This document shows, piece after piece, positions 22,509 to 29,578 of a stretch of 44,557 bases of DNA (positions within the stretch are counted from its first letter, which is position 1; each line of letters begins with the position of its first letter). The position numbers and the translations under genes are program-made. The notes under the pieces are model-generated. The model was given only the letters and a program-made list of their open reading frames with translations, ran no database searches and was not told where the DNA came from. Source of the stretch: a virus; the IMG/VR virus record IMGVR_UViG_3300036791_000398, positions 1 to 44,557 of that record. One strand, given 5' to 3'.

Positions 22509-22521
22509 CGCTGCCTCCTTC

Positions 22522-22563
22522 GTGAGTCCCTGGAACCCCTTGCGGGGATGGAGCGGTCGCTCC
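22522..22563 (-). promoter_or_regulatory. Two-hairpin leader element, Ku copy
   Basis: Reading leftward: hairpin GGAGCG/CGCTCC (22550-22563), hairpin CCCC/GGGG with loop GCAA (22536-22547), then TTCCAGGGACTCAC (22522-22535), AAGGAGGCAGCG and the ATG at 22508. Confidence 0.65.
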
Positions 22564-22599
22564 GGGTGCCGCCCCTGTCCGGGGCGGACACCGCAACGA

Positions 22600-22779
22600 C
22601 TACGCCTCGTTCTGGAAGTACAACGCGAGCGTCGCGTGGGCGGTGGCGACGGTCGCGTGCGCCGTCTTCCCCGCCGCAACGAACTGGTTCTTCATCCGGC
22701 GCTCATCCAGTTGCTTCGCCTCGGCCAGCGCTTCGGCCGCGAGGCGGGCGTGCTCTGCTGCGAGCTCCCGGTTCGTCAT
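22600..22779 (-). CDS. 59-residue helical protein
   Basis: ATG 22779 overlaps the upstream stop (ATGA). The sequence is nearly all helix, Ala/Glu/Lys-rich (LAAEHARLAAEALAEAKQLD), ending ATLALYFQNEA. No family recognised. It precedes the Ku leader by about 37 bases. Confidence 0.5.
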   Translation of the reverse strand: MTNRELAAEHARLAAEALAEAKQLDERRMKNQFVAAGKTAHATVATAHATLALYFQNEA

Positions 22780-22904
22780 GCTGGCACCTTCTCCGGCTCG
22801 ACCGGCACTTCGACCGGCGTCGGCTCCTCGACGGGAGCGTCCGGTGCGAACGGGTCTTCGAGCGGCTCCACGATGATCGCGGGCTTCGGCTCTCCGATCT
22901 CCAT
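22776..22904 (-). CDS. 42-residue acidic Pro-rich peptide
   Basis: ATG 22904. Composition is dominated by Pro, Glu and Val (PVEEPTPVEVPVEPEKVP), so it is probably unstructured. It is called because it is a clean in-frame gap filler with ATGA coupling to the next gene and G+C-rich third positions. Function unknown. Confidence 0.45.
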   Translation of the reverse strand: MEIGEPKPAIIVEPLEDPFAPDAPVEEPTPVEVPVEPEKVPA

Positions 22905-22910
22905 GTTGAC

Positions 22911-23399
22911 CTACCTTCCTCCGAGCGCTCTGCGGCGCTCGGCTTCGCTGAACAGGAAGCCGACCGTGACGTCGACGTTGTAGGCGTCGGCCAGCGGCTC
23001 GGCGTATTGCCAGTACTCGTACGGGACGATCAGCCGCTTGATGCGGCCCTTCTCGGCCTTCCAGCCTTGCGTGCCTTCGATCACCTTCCCGGCGAACGCG
23101 ACCTCGCCGATCGCGTGGATCGCGTTGTCGCCGTAGGCGCCGTAGGCGAGCGAGACCAGGTGCTCCCTGGTCTTCGCGGCGTACAGGCCGCAGGAGCAGC
23201 TCTCGACCGGAAGGTCGTGCGTGTGTCCTCGCGGGCAGCGGGCGACGAACCACCGCTTCGTCGGCCAGATCGCGTCGTCGTGACCAACCGAGCTGGCGGC
23301 GTTGATGCTCATCAGCCTGGGGACGCGGAGCGACCCGACGATCTGCCAGGCCCTCCACCCGAGCATCTCCCCGATGAAGTCAGGAGCGCGGTCATTCAT
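22911..23399 (-). CDS. Conserved-looking actinophage protein with zinc-like cluster
   Basis: 162 residues, ATG 23399 overlapping the helicase gene end by 8 bases. The segment CPRGHTHDLPVESCSCGLYAA (about residues 55-75) offers C, H, H, C, C ligands. It starts APDFIGEMLGWRAW. I believe similar proteins occur in other actinobacterial phages but cannot name a function. The C-terminal half is mixed alpha/beta. Confidence 0.55.
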   Translation of the reverse strand: MNDRAPDFIGEMLGWRAWQIVGSLRVPRLMSINAASSVGHDDAIWPTKRWFVARCPRGHTHDLPVESCSCGLYAAKTREHLVSLAYGAYGDNAIHAIGEVAFAGKVIEGTQGWKAEKGRIKRLIVPYEYWQYAEPLADAYNVDVTVGFLFSEAERRRALGGR

Positions 23400-24558
23400 C
23401 GCCGTCTTCCTCCAGCGGGTCGTCGACCGTGCCGGCGGCGTCGATCGCGGCCAGCACGTCCTCGACCGTCATCTGCCCTTCCTCGATCTTCACCCCGGCC
23501 TGAGCGGCCAGGGCGCCGACCTTCAAGGCCGGGTGCGCGCTCGGCAGCGACCAAAAGTAGTCGCGGCCCTTGCCGAACCCGCGGTGCTGCTCGCGCTTCT
23601 CGATGCCGAGCTTGTCGGCGGCGCGGCGGATCGTCCGCCACGCGATGCCGTCCTCGTCGGCCTTCTTGCGGACGTCGTCGGCGTGGAGCTCGCCGAACAT
23701 CAGGAGCGACGTCAGCCACTCGCTGGCGACGGCGCGCTTGGTCGGGTCGACGTCCTTGCCCGCGTTCGTGCCCTCCTCGAGGATCTTGTGAGGCGGCACT
23801 TCCGACAGCGGGTCGAGCAGGTCGAGCTTGGCGATCTCGGTGACCTCGCCGTCGATCTCGGTCTCGACGAGGTCGAAGCTGAACGTCATCGAGCCTTCCT
23901 CCGACACGTTCGACTTCGCCGCTGCCAGCACGCGCTCGTCCGGGTCGTCGACGTTCTTGCCGAACAGGTAGACGACGCGGCAGTTGGCCATGAACCCCGA
24001 GCCGCCGCCGAGGACGGCGTCGAGGGCGTGGCCCTTCTTCGATGCGCCCTTGCGGGTGTGGTGGAGCGCCACGATCGCCAGGCCCGTGCGTTCGCACAGC
24101 TCGGTGATCGGGCGGATCTTCGCGCGGCTCTCAGCGATCGCCCTCGGCAAGTGCGCCGACAGCGGGTCGATGATCAGCAGCGTGATGTTGAGCGCCCTGA
24201 CCATCGTCTCAAGCTGAGCGATGCCCTCGGGCGTGCCCAGCTCGGGCGTCCAGAAGTGGATCTTGCTCAGGTCGGCTCCCGCAACGCGGAGGCGCGGCCT
24301 GGTCGTTGCGCCGCGCAGGTCCTCGACGTTCGAGAACAGCACGGACTCGCCCTGCTGGCTGACGTGAGCCGCCAGCCAGGCGGTGAACAGCGACTTGCCC
24401 TGGCCAGGTCGGCCAGCGACCATCGAGATCATCGAGCGCGGGATGCGCTGGTCGACGACCCACTCGACGCGCTCTTCCACCGTGTCCTGTGCGAGCTGGT
24501 GATCGTCGGGCATCTTGTGTGCAGGCGCCTTCGGCGCCGGCTTCTTGCGAGCAGCCAT
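23392..24558 (-). CDS. RepA-type replicative helicase/ATPase (AAA_25)
   Basis: 388 residues, ATG 24558 after AGGAGGC. RecA-like ATPase: Walker A GRPGQGKS (49-56), Walker B LLIIDPLSAH with D131, and a sensor-type ALHHTRKG segment. The order and spacing match RepA/gp41-type hexameric helicases used by plasmids and phages. The C-terminal 130 residues contain a winged-helix-like part (ADDVRKKADEDGIAWRTIRR). It would unwind DNA at the phage origin; the partner organiser is at 17303. The two-hairpin leader precedes it. Confidence 0.85.
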   Translation of the reverse strand: MAARKKPAPKAPAHKMPDDHQLAQDTVEERVEWVVDQRIPRSMISMVAGRPGQGKSLFTAWLAAHVSQQGESVLFSNVEDLRGATTRPRLRVAGADLSKIHFWTPELGTPEGIAQLETMVRALNITLLIIDPLSAHLPRAIAESRAKIRPITELCERTGLAIVALHHTRKGASKKGHALDAVLGGGSGFMANCRVVYLFGKNVDDPDERVLAAAKSNVSEEGSMTFSFDLVETEIDGEVTEIAKLDLLDPLSEVPPHKILEEGTNAGKDVDPTKRAVASEWLTSLLMFGELHADDVRKKADEDGIAWRTIRRAADKLGIEKREQHRGFGKGRDYFWSLPSAHPALKVGALAAQAGVKIEEGQMTVEDVLAAIDAAGTVDDPLEEDGDE

Positions 24559-24573
24559 TGCTGCCTCCTGTCT

Positions 24574-24629
24574 GTTGAGTCCCTGGAATCGGTGCTTCGA
24601 GCACCAGGCCGCCCGCCGTTACGCGGGCG
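24574..24629 (-). promoter_or_regulatory. Two-hairpin leader element, helicase copy
   Basis: Reading leftward: hairpin CGCCCGC/GCGGGCG (24610-24629), hairpin GGTGCT/AGCACC with loop CGA (24591-24605), TTCCAGGGACTCAAC (24574-24588), AGGAGGCAGCA and ATG 24558. Confidence 0.65.
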
Positions 24630-24635
24630 TCCCTG

Positions 24636-24914
24636 CTACTCGGGTAGAGCGTCGATCCCGGCGTCCGTCAGGTGGTAGCCGTCGCGTTCCTTGACGACCA
24701 ACCCACGGTTGGCGAGTGCATAGAGTGCGCGGCCGATCTGCTGCCGCGTCATCGTCTCGCCGTCTTCGGAGCCGACCAGGTTCGTCTCGATCATGGTCGG
24801 CGTCCAGCCCATCGACTGCGGTGCGAGGCAGAACGTGAACAGCACGCTCTGCCAGCGGCGGTTGATCGTCCGCTTCCAGCCGCCCGGCTTGGTGGCGAAG
24901 TAGAGGTCTCTCAC
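24636..24914 (-). CDS. Winged-helix protein
   Basis: 92 residues from GTG 24914 in the stop of the preceding gene. Residues about 35-90 form a winged helix (MTRQQIGRALYALANRGLVVKERDGYHLTDAG). Probably a DNA-binding early regulator. It precedes the helicase leader by a short gap. Confidence 0.55.
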   Translation of the reverse strand: MRDLYFATKPGGWKRTINRRWQSVLFTFCLAPQSMGWTPTMIETNLVGSEDGETMTRQQIGRALYALANRGLVVKERDGYHLTDAGIDALPE

Positions 24915-25279
24915 GCGGCCTGCTTGGCGACTGCGGCGTTGACGCGCTCGATGATCGCCCCGGCGACCTGGTCGACGTTCTCGTCGGTCAGACGGAACGC
25001 CTCCCACTCGCGGTTCCAGCTCCGGGCGGCCTTGTGGTCGCCCTTCTGCCGCTCGTTGCCCTTGCCGTCCGTCTTCGTGCGGCGACGGTCGACGCGGGTC
25101 ACGCGCGTGCCGTTGTTGATGAAGGCGACGACCTCGTCGCCGACCTTGACCTGCCACGGCTCGACGTTCGGGTTGACGTCGATGTCGCCGTCCGCGCCTT
25201 CGACGACCAGCTTGAGCATGTTCTCGACTCGGTCGAGGGCGGTCATCGGGACGAGCGGCGTTGCGGTGCTTGCAGACAT
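24911..25279 (-). CDS. First gene of the leftward operon, unknown function
   Basis: 122 residues, ATG 25279 with AAAGGAG upstream. An N-terminal helix leads into strands (PWQVKVGDEVVAFINNGTRVTRVDRRR), then a basic loop and a C-terminal helix (ENVDQVAGAIIERVNAAVAK). It may be a small DNA-binding protein. Its leader carries two hairpins and CTCTCAACGAAAGGAG, a relaxed version of the repeated leader. Confidence 0.5.
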   Translation of the reverse strand: MSASTATPLVPMTALDRVENMLKLVVEGADGDIDVNPNVEPWQVKVGDEVVAFINNGTRVTRVDRRRTKTDGKGNERQKGDHKAARSWNREWEAFRLTDENVDQVAGAIIERVNAAVAKQAA

Positions 25280-25293
25280 CGTCTGCTCCTTTC

Positions 25294-25350
25294 GTTGAGA
25301 GGGAGTCGCGGGTTGCGAACTCCGCGAGCGCCGGCCGCAGTCGACGCTCG
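25294..25350 (-). promoter_or_regulatory. Related leader before the first leftward gene
   Basis: Reading leftward: hairpin with arms CGAGCG/CGCTCG, hairpin with arms CGCGG/CCGCG, then ACTCCCTCTCAACG (about 25293-25306), AAAGGAG and ATG 25279. The TTCCAGGG part is not conserved, so this copy is degenerate. Confidence 0.4.
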
Positions 25351-25677
25351 CGCAGCTCGCGCTGCGCGGAAAGCCCAAGGAGGCGACCCCGTTGCGGTTC
25401 CACCCGCCGAATCGTCGCCTCCTCTATGCCATCCGTGTGAACAGCGCCCGTCTTGAGCCAGCCCGCTATGCCAAGCTGATCGCGGCCCGGGCGCCTTCAC
25501 ACCAGCCGGGATAGACCGACTGGCGGGCGGGGACCTTCCGCGAACTGTTCACCGAATGATTCGTCTGACGGCTGGCGGCTCGATCTACTGAGGCTCTGAT
25601 GAATCCCTCGCTCCAACGGAGTCCGGGGCACTCTGCGCCGTCTGACTATGTTCTCGCTTTCCCTCTTTCCTACCTAC

Positions 25678-25706
25678 ATTCTAACACATAGCTGTCCAAC
25701 AAGCAA
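25678..25706 (-). promoter_or_regulatory. Leftward sigma70-type promoter
   Basis: Read leftward: TTGCTT (25701-25706), 17-base spacer, TAGAAT (25678-25683), a near-consensus pair in an A+T-rich pocket. It would drive the leftward operon with a leader of about 390 bases. The interval 25280-25896 holds no convincing gene; it contains this promoter, the inverted repeat at 25687-25731 and that at 25826-25880. Confidence 0.6.
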
Positions 25707-25731
25707 GACAACTAGGAAGTGGCCAGCTATG
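25687..25731. repeat. Operator-like inverted repeat over the leftward promoter
   Basis: CATAGCTGTCC (25687-25697) pairs with GGCCAGCTATG (25721-25731): 10 of 11 positions match. The left arm falls in the promoter spacer and the right arm just upstream of the -35, so a dimeric or looping repressor bound here would block the promoter. Confidence 0.45.
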
Positions 25732-25825
25732 ACGGGCGCCCGCAATCAAGCCGAAACCGCCCGGTCAGACGAGGCCTCGCTAGCTGGGCGGCTCCGCACA
25801 CTTACTGGCACTGTACGATGCCGGG

Positions 25826-25880
25826 CGCGGGTCGGTCGTGGTTGAGTCCCTGGAAAGACGCTGCCTCCGGCCGACCCGCG
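25826..25880. repeat. Long inverted repeat with a leader-repeat copy in its loop
   Basis: CGCGGGTCGG (25826-25835) and CCGACCCGCG (25871-25880) are perfect 10-base arms. The 35-base loop contains GTTGAGTCCCTGGAA (25841-25855), the same 15-mer found in the leaders of ligase and helicase, but here no leftward gene follows. Confidence 0.6.
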
Positions 25881-25884
25881 TGCG

Positions 25885-25896
25885 TACTCTCCATAG
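25885..25896 (+). promoter_or_regulatory. Leaderless promoter of the small basic gene
   Basis: TACTCT (25885-25890) lies 6 bases before ATG 25897 and no Shine-Dalgarno is visible, the fourth example of a TACnCT element directly abutting a start codon. It could start the rightward late operon. Confidence 0.4.
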
Positions 25897-26007
25897 ATGG
25901 CCAGGGGCAAGCTGAGCAACTTCGGCTCGAAGAAGGCGGCGCCGTTCCAGAAGGGCGGCAAGCGCCGACCACCGTCGACGTCGAAGGCCACCAGCAAGAA
26001 GAAGTGA
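25897..26007 (+). CDS. 36-residue Lys-rich basic protein
   Basis: Start at ATG 25897 and stop overlapping the HNH gene GTG. Composition is Lys/Gly/Ser/Pro (KKAAPFQKGGKRRPPSTSK), likely a disordered nucleic-acid-binding peptide. First gene of the rightward packaging block. No family recognised. Confidence 0.45.
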   Translation: MARGKLSNFGSKKAAPFQKGGKRRPPSTSKATSKKK

Positions 26008-26444
26008 AGCGGCGCGTCACCGTGCGGCTCTGCTCTGAGCCGGGCTGTGGTGAAGTGCTGGTGGGCGGGCGTGCTGAATGCGAGCAGCATCGCCAGGCCG
26101 GTAGGTCGGGCACGCCTGGCTACGGTCGACGCTGGCGCCGGATCAGGGACGCCTACATGCGAGAGCACCCCATGTGCGAGCGCTGCCCTGCCGTCGCCGT
26201 CGACGTGCACCATCGGGACAGTCAGCACCCGTCGGCGCCCGCCGCGAATAGATGGTCGAACCTGGAGAGCCTGTGTCGTTCATGCCATCGACGCGCAACC
26301 GAAGACGAGCGACGAGCGCGCGGTCGGGCTGGCGTGCGTGACGAAAAACTAGGGGGCTACCCTCGAAGTGGCGAAGAGGAGAGCAAGCTGACACGAGACA
26401 GGTCGAGGAAATTCACGCCAACCCAAGGGGGTATGACACCGTGA
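26004..26444 (+). CDS. HNH endonuclease
   Basis: 146 residues from GTG 26004. A first zinc pair (CSEPGC, C..H) is followed by HPMCERC, then the HNH core: VDVHHRD, SNLESLC and CRSCHRRAT give the H...N...H triad with four Cys for zinc. Phage HNH proteins next to terminase commonly assist DNA packaging; it precedes the ParB/methyltransferase cassette and the terminase genes. The last 45 residues are basic. Confidence 0.8.
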   Translation: MKRRVTVRLCSEPGCGEVLVGGRAECEQHRQAGRSGTPGYGRRWRRIRDAYMREHPMCERCPAVAVDVHHRDSQHPSAPAANRWSNLESLCRSCHRRATEDERRARGRAGVRDEKLGGYPRSGEEESKLTRDRSRKFTPTQGGMTP

Positions 26445-27184
26445 AGCTGGGCGCGAAGCACGCAGCGAGCGAGCAGACCGAGGCACCCGACGAGCAGACC
26501 GAGGCACCCGACGAGCAGACCGAAGCACCGGACGAGCAGGAGCCGGGCACCGAGCCCGAGGTCGACCCGGAAGCAGCGGCGACCTGGGAGTCGCGGATCG
26601 TCGGCCACGACAACGTGCCGCCCGACCAGCTCGTCGCCAACCAGCACAACTGGCGGCTGCACCCGCAGCACCAGGCCGAGGCGGTCAAGGAGGCGATGAC
26701 GCGGGTCGGGTGGATCCGGCCGGTCATCGTCAACCGTCGTTCGGGCCAGCTCGTCGACGGCCACCTGCGTGTCGCGCTCGCGCTCGATCGCGGCGAGGCC
26801 ACCGTGCCGGTCGACTACGTCGACCTGAGCGAAGACCAGGAGCGGGTCGCGCTCGTCACGCTCGACCCGACGTCGGCGCAAGCGGGCACCGACGAAGGCC
26901 AGCTCCGGTCGCTGCTCTCCGTGCTCAACGGGTCGTTCGACGTCGCGCTGCAGAAGGTCATGGACGACCTGGGCCGCGACACCAGCCGCACGATGCCGCC
27001 GGCGCCGACGCAGGCCGACATCGAGCGCGGCGCGGACGAGCTCGCCGCGAAGTTCCAGGCGCGGTCGACCGAGATGCTCGACGTGATCTGCCCGCACTGT
27101 GCCGGTGAGTTCGCCGTCAACCTGACCGAGATGAAGCACACCCGCGAGGCAGACGCCGACGAGGTTGAGCCGGTCGAGGCGTGA
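26441..27184 (+). CDS. ParB-like protein opening the modification cassette
   Basis: 247 residues. Residues 6-35 are a threefold tandem EQTEAPD repeat encoded by 21-base DNA repeats, a flexible acidic arm. Residues about 58-150 carry the ParB fold: DQLVANQHNWRLHPQ, then VDGHLRVALAL (the DGxxR box). CPHC near residue 227 is a half zinc knuckle. ParB-like proteins before methyltransferases and terminase are frequent in actinophages. The stop overlaps the next gene. Confidence 0.7.
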   Translation: MKLGAKHAASEQTEAPDEQTEAPDEQTEAPDEQEPGTEPEVDPEAAATWESRIVGHDNVPPDQLVANQHNWRLHPQHQAEAVKEAMTRVGWIRPVIVNRRSGQLVDGHLRVALALDRGEATVPVDYVDLSEDQERVALVTLDPTSAQAGTDEGQLRSLLSVLNGSFDVALQKVMDDLGRDTSRTMPPAPTQADIERGADELAAKFQARSTEMLDVICPHCAGEFAVNLTEMKHTREADADEVEPVEA

Positions 27185-27789
27185 CCGCGTACCACTCCGC
27201 GTTGGCGGGCGGCCAGGTCGAGGACGCCGAGCCGTGCGACTACTGGTCGGACGATCGCGGCCTCGTGGCGTTCGTGCACGACGCGTTCGCGCCGCTACCA
27301 GGCGAGTACCAGGCGTGCGACCTGCTGTGGGTCGAGCCGCCGTGGCGGCGTGGCTTCCCGGTGTTCGAGGAGCGGGCAGGCAGCTCCAACCCTGGCCGGA
27401 GCTGGTCGGGGCTGATCTACGCGATGAGCCGCCACCTGCTCGCGCTGCAGGTGCCGACCGTGATCGTGTCGGGTCTTGAGGGCCAGCGGTTCCTGCCGGT
27501 TCCGGGCCGGGTCACGTCGTGCCGGCTGCACGGCGCGCAGGCGTGGCTGAGCCTCTACCACGACGTCGAGCGGCAGGCAGGGCTGGGTCGGCTGCTGACC
27601 GCCGACCTGTCGACGACGGCGACGCTCGAGCTGCTGGCCGACCACTTCGACTGCGTCGGCGACTCGTGCTGCGGCTACGGGCAGGCCGGCTACGCGTTCG
27701 CCCGGGCGGGCAAGCGGTTCGTGCTCTCCGACTTCAACGCGAACTGCATCGGCTACATCGCCAAGCACGCGCCAGACTGGCATCCGTGA
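27181..27789 (+). CDS. Methyltransferase-like protein with EPPW motif
   Basis: 202 residues. LLWVEPPWRR (49-57) resembles the D/N-P-P-F/W/Y catalytic box of amino-methyltransferases but starts with Glu. DSCCGYGQAGYAFARAGKRFVL (161-182) is the glycine-rich SAM-binding motif followed by an acidic residue (SDFNANC). The catalytic box precedes the SAM motif, as in circularly permuted N6-adenine enzymes. Paralogue of the next gene; the Glu change could reduce or abolish catalysis. Confidence 0.6.
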   Translation: MTAYHSALAGGQVEDAEPCDYWSDDRGLVAFVHDAFAPLPGEYQACDLLWVEPPWRRGFPVFEERAGSSNPGRSWSGLIYAMSRHLLALQVPTVIVSGLEGQRFLPVPGRVTSCRLHGAQAWLSLYHDVERQAGLGRLLTADLSTTATLELLADHFDCVGDSCCGYGQAGYAFARAGKRFVLSDFNANCIGYIAKHAPDWHP

Positions 27790-28415
27790 CGGCGAACCCG
27801 TGGGACTACGGCGAGGAGGGCCTGCGCTACCCGGTCAACCCCGGCGAGACGTGGGCGCTCCTCAAGCACACGTTCGCCTGCAGGTCTCTGCTCGACGGCG
27901 GCATCCGCCTCGACGTTGACCTGGTCTACACCGACCCGCCGTGGCAGCAAGGCAACGTCAACGCGTTCCGGACGAAGGCCGGTCTGCCGCACGCCGACCA
28001 TCACTGGCTCGACCTGTACCGTCGCGTGGTCGAGCTCGCCGCCGGCGCCCCGCTCTGGCTCGAGGGCGGCCGCAAGCAGGCGGCCCAGGTGCGGACGGTG
28101 CTGCCGGGCCCGATCATCGCCACGTTCGACATCACCTACTACCGCAAGCACCCGTGTGTCCTGCACTACTCGGGGCCTGTCCCGCCGCCGTGCGACCCGA
28201 CGGGCCTGGACGACGAGCACACGCCCGGGTTCGTGCTCTCCAGCTACCCGGCCGGTGTCGTCGCCGACCTGTGCGCCGGTCGCGGCCTGACCTCACGGTG
28301 CGCCCACCGGCGCGGCTGGCGGTCGATCAACGTGGAGCTGAACCCGAAGCGGACGAGCGCCGCCCTGTCCCGCCTCGCCGACGTCACCGGCGTGCAGCCC
28401 GAGCGGGTCGCGTGA
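27786..28415 (+). CDS. DNA/RNA amino-methyltransferase-like protein with DPPW motif
   Basis: 209 residues from GTG 27786. VYTDPPWQQG (48-56) gives the canonical DPPW box, and DLCAGRG (161-167) with INVELNPKR gives SAM motifs I and II. Same order and spacing as the preceding EPPW protein, so the two are paralogues. It may methylate adenine or cytosine amino groups in phage DNA; specificity is unknown. It is coupled to the PAPS-reductase-like gene. Confidence 0.65.
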   Translation: MTANPWDYGEEGLRYPVNPGETWALLKHTFACRSLLDGGIRLDVDLVYTDPPWQQGNVNAFRTKAGLPHADHHWLDLYRRVVELAAGAPLWLEGGRKQAAQVRTVLPGPIIATFDITYYRKHPCVLHYSGPVPPPCDPTGLDDEHTPGFVLSSYPAGVVADLCAGRGLTSRCAHRRGWRSINVELNPKRTSAALSRLADVTGVQPERVA

Positions 28416-29578
28416 CCGATCCGCAGGCACGCAAGCCGACCGGGCTGGGGATGCGCGTGTACGAGAACCGGTCGGTCCGCGACGCCGCCTATGACCGGAT
28501 CGAGTGGATCTTCCGCGAGTTCCCGTCGGTGATGGTCAACGTGTCGGGCGGCAAGGACTCGACCGTGCTGCTCAAGATCGCGCTCGACGTCGCCGCCGAG
28601 TTGAAGCGGCTGCCGGTGAAGGTGTACTGGCTCGACCAGGAGGCCGAGTGGCAGTCCACCGTCGACATCGTGCGGGAGTGGATGCACCGAGACGACGTCG
28701 ACCCGGTCTGGCTGCAGGTGCCGTTTCGGATCTTCAACGCGAGCTCGCAGATCGACCACTGGCTCCTCGCCTGGGACCCGGCAGCGTCCGAGCGCTGGGT
28801 GCACCCGCAAGACCCGCTGTCGTACAAGCTCAACCGGTACGGCACCGACCGGTTCCACAAGCTCTTCAACGCGGCGCTGGAGCGGCACCTGGGGCGCGGC
28901 AAGGCGGCCGGGATCTCCGGGGTGCGGTGCGAGGAGTCGCCGACGCGCCGGCTCGGCCTGACCTCGAACGCCGCATACAAGTGGGTGACGTGGGGCCGGT
29001 CGTCGAACCCAAAGCTCCACCACTACGCGTTCTACCCGCTCTACGACTGGTTCGGCACCGACGTCTGGAAGTTCATCCACGACGAGGGCCTGACTTATAG
29101 CCGCCATTACGACCAGCTCTACCAGCACGGCTCGCCGATGCGGCTGATGCGCGTCTCGAACCTCCATCACGAGACGGCGGTCAGGAGCCTGTTCCAGCTC
29201 CAGGAGATCGAGCCGGACACGTACGAGCGCCTGGTCGCCAGGATCGGCGGCATCGACATGGCCGGGAAGCTCGGCCTCGACGACTACTTCCCGGACGAGC
29301 TGCCGTTCATGTTCAAGTCGTGGCTTGAGTACCGCGAGCACCTGCTCGACACGCTCGTCGACGACGACTACCGGCCGGCGCTCCGGCGCCTGTTCGCTCA
29401 GGTCGATCGGGGTCTGCCGCCTGGGTTCCGGCAGACTGCCCGCTTCACGCAGGTGCGGTCGATCCTCACCTGTGACTGGGAAGGCGCGAAGCTGGAGTCC
29501 TGGTACAACTCGCCGCAGGTCTGGAAGGAGCGGAAAGCGTGGCAAGAGCGGAAACGCTCGGCGCTCGGAACGACCTGA
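28412..29578 (+). CDS. PAPS-reductase-family PP-loop protein (IbrA-like)
   Basis: 388 residues. SGGKDS (45-50) is the PP-loop of the ATP-pyrophosphatase/PAPS reductase superfamily; GISGVRCEESPTRR and a YPLYDWFGTDVWKFI region follow, as in the DUF3440/IbrA group found in phages. These enzymes adenylate or thiolate a substrate; relatives (DndC) act in DNA phosphorothioation. GTG start overlaps the methyltransferase stop. The partner ParB-like gene overlaps its 3' end by 40 bases. Confidence 0.75.
   Translation: MTDPQARKPTGLGMRVYENRSVRDAAYDRIEWIFREFPSVMVNVSGGKDSTVLLKIALDVAAELKRLPVKVYWLDQEAEWQSTVDIVREWMHRDDVDPVWLQVPFRIFNASSQIDHWLLAWDPAASERWVHPQDPLSYKLNRYGTDRFHKLFNAALERHLGRGKAAGISGVRCEESPTRRLGLTSNAAYKWVTWGRSSNPKLHHYAFYPLYDWFGTDVWKFIHDEGLTYSRHYDQLYQHGSPMRLMRVSNLHHETAVRSLFQLQEIEPDTYERLVARIGGIDMAGKLGLDDYFPDELPFMFKSWLEYREHLLDTLVDDDYRPALRRLFAQVDRGLPPGFRQTARFTQVRSILTCDWEGAKLESWYNSPQVWKERKAWQERKRSALGTT

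Noticed and set aside
25265-25515. Rightward open stretch encoding LRFHPPNRRLLYAIRVN-like peptide
   Set aside because: Reads partly protein-like but lacks a usable start codon and lies in the leader of the leftward operon; at best a remnant.
25729-25845. 38-codon frame starting in the right arm of the inverted repeat
   Set aside because: No convincing protein features, start lies within an operator-like arm, weak ribosome-binding site.
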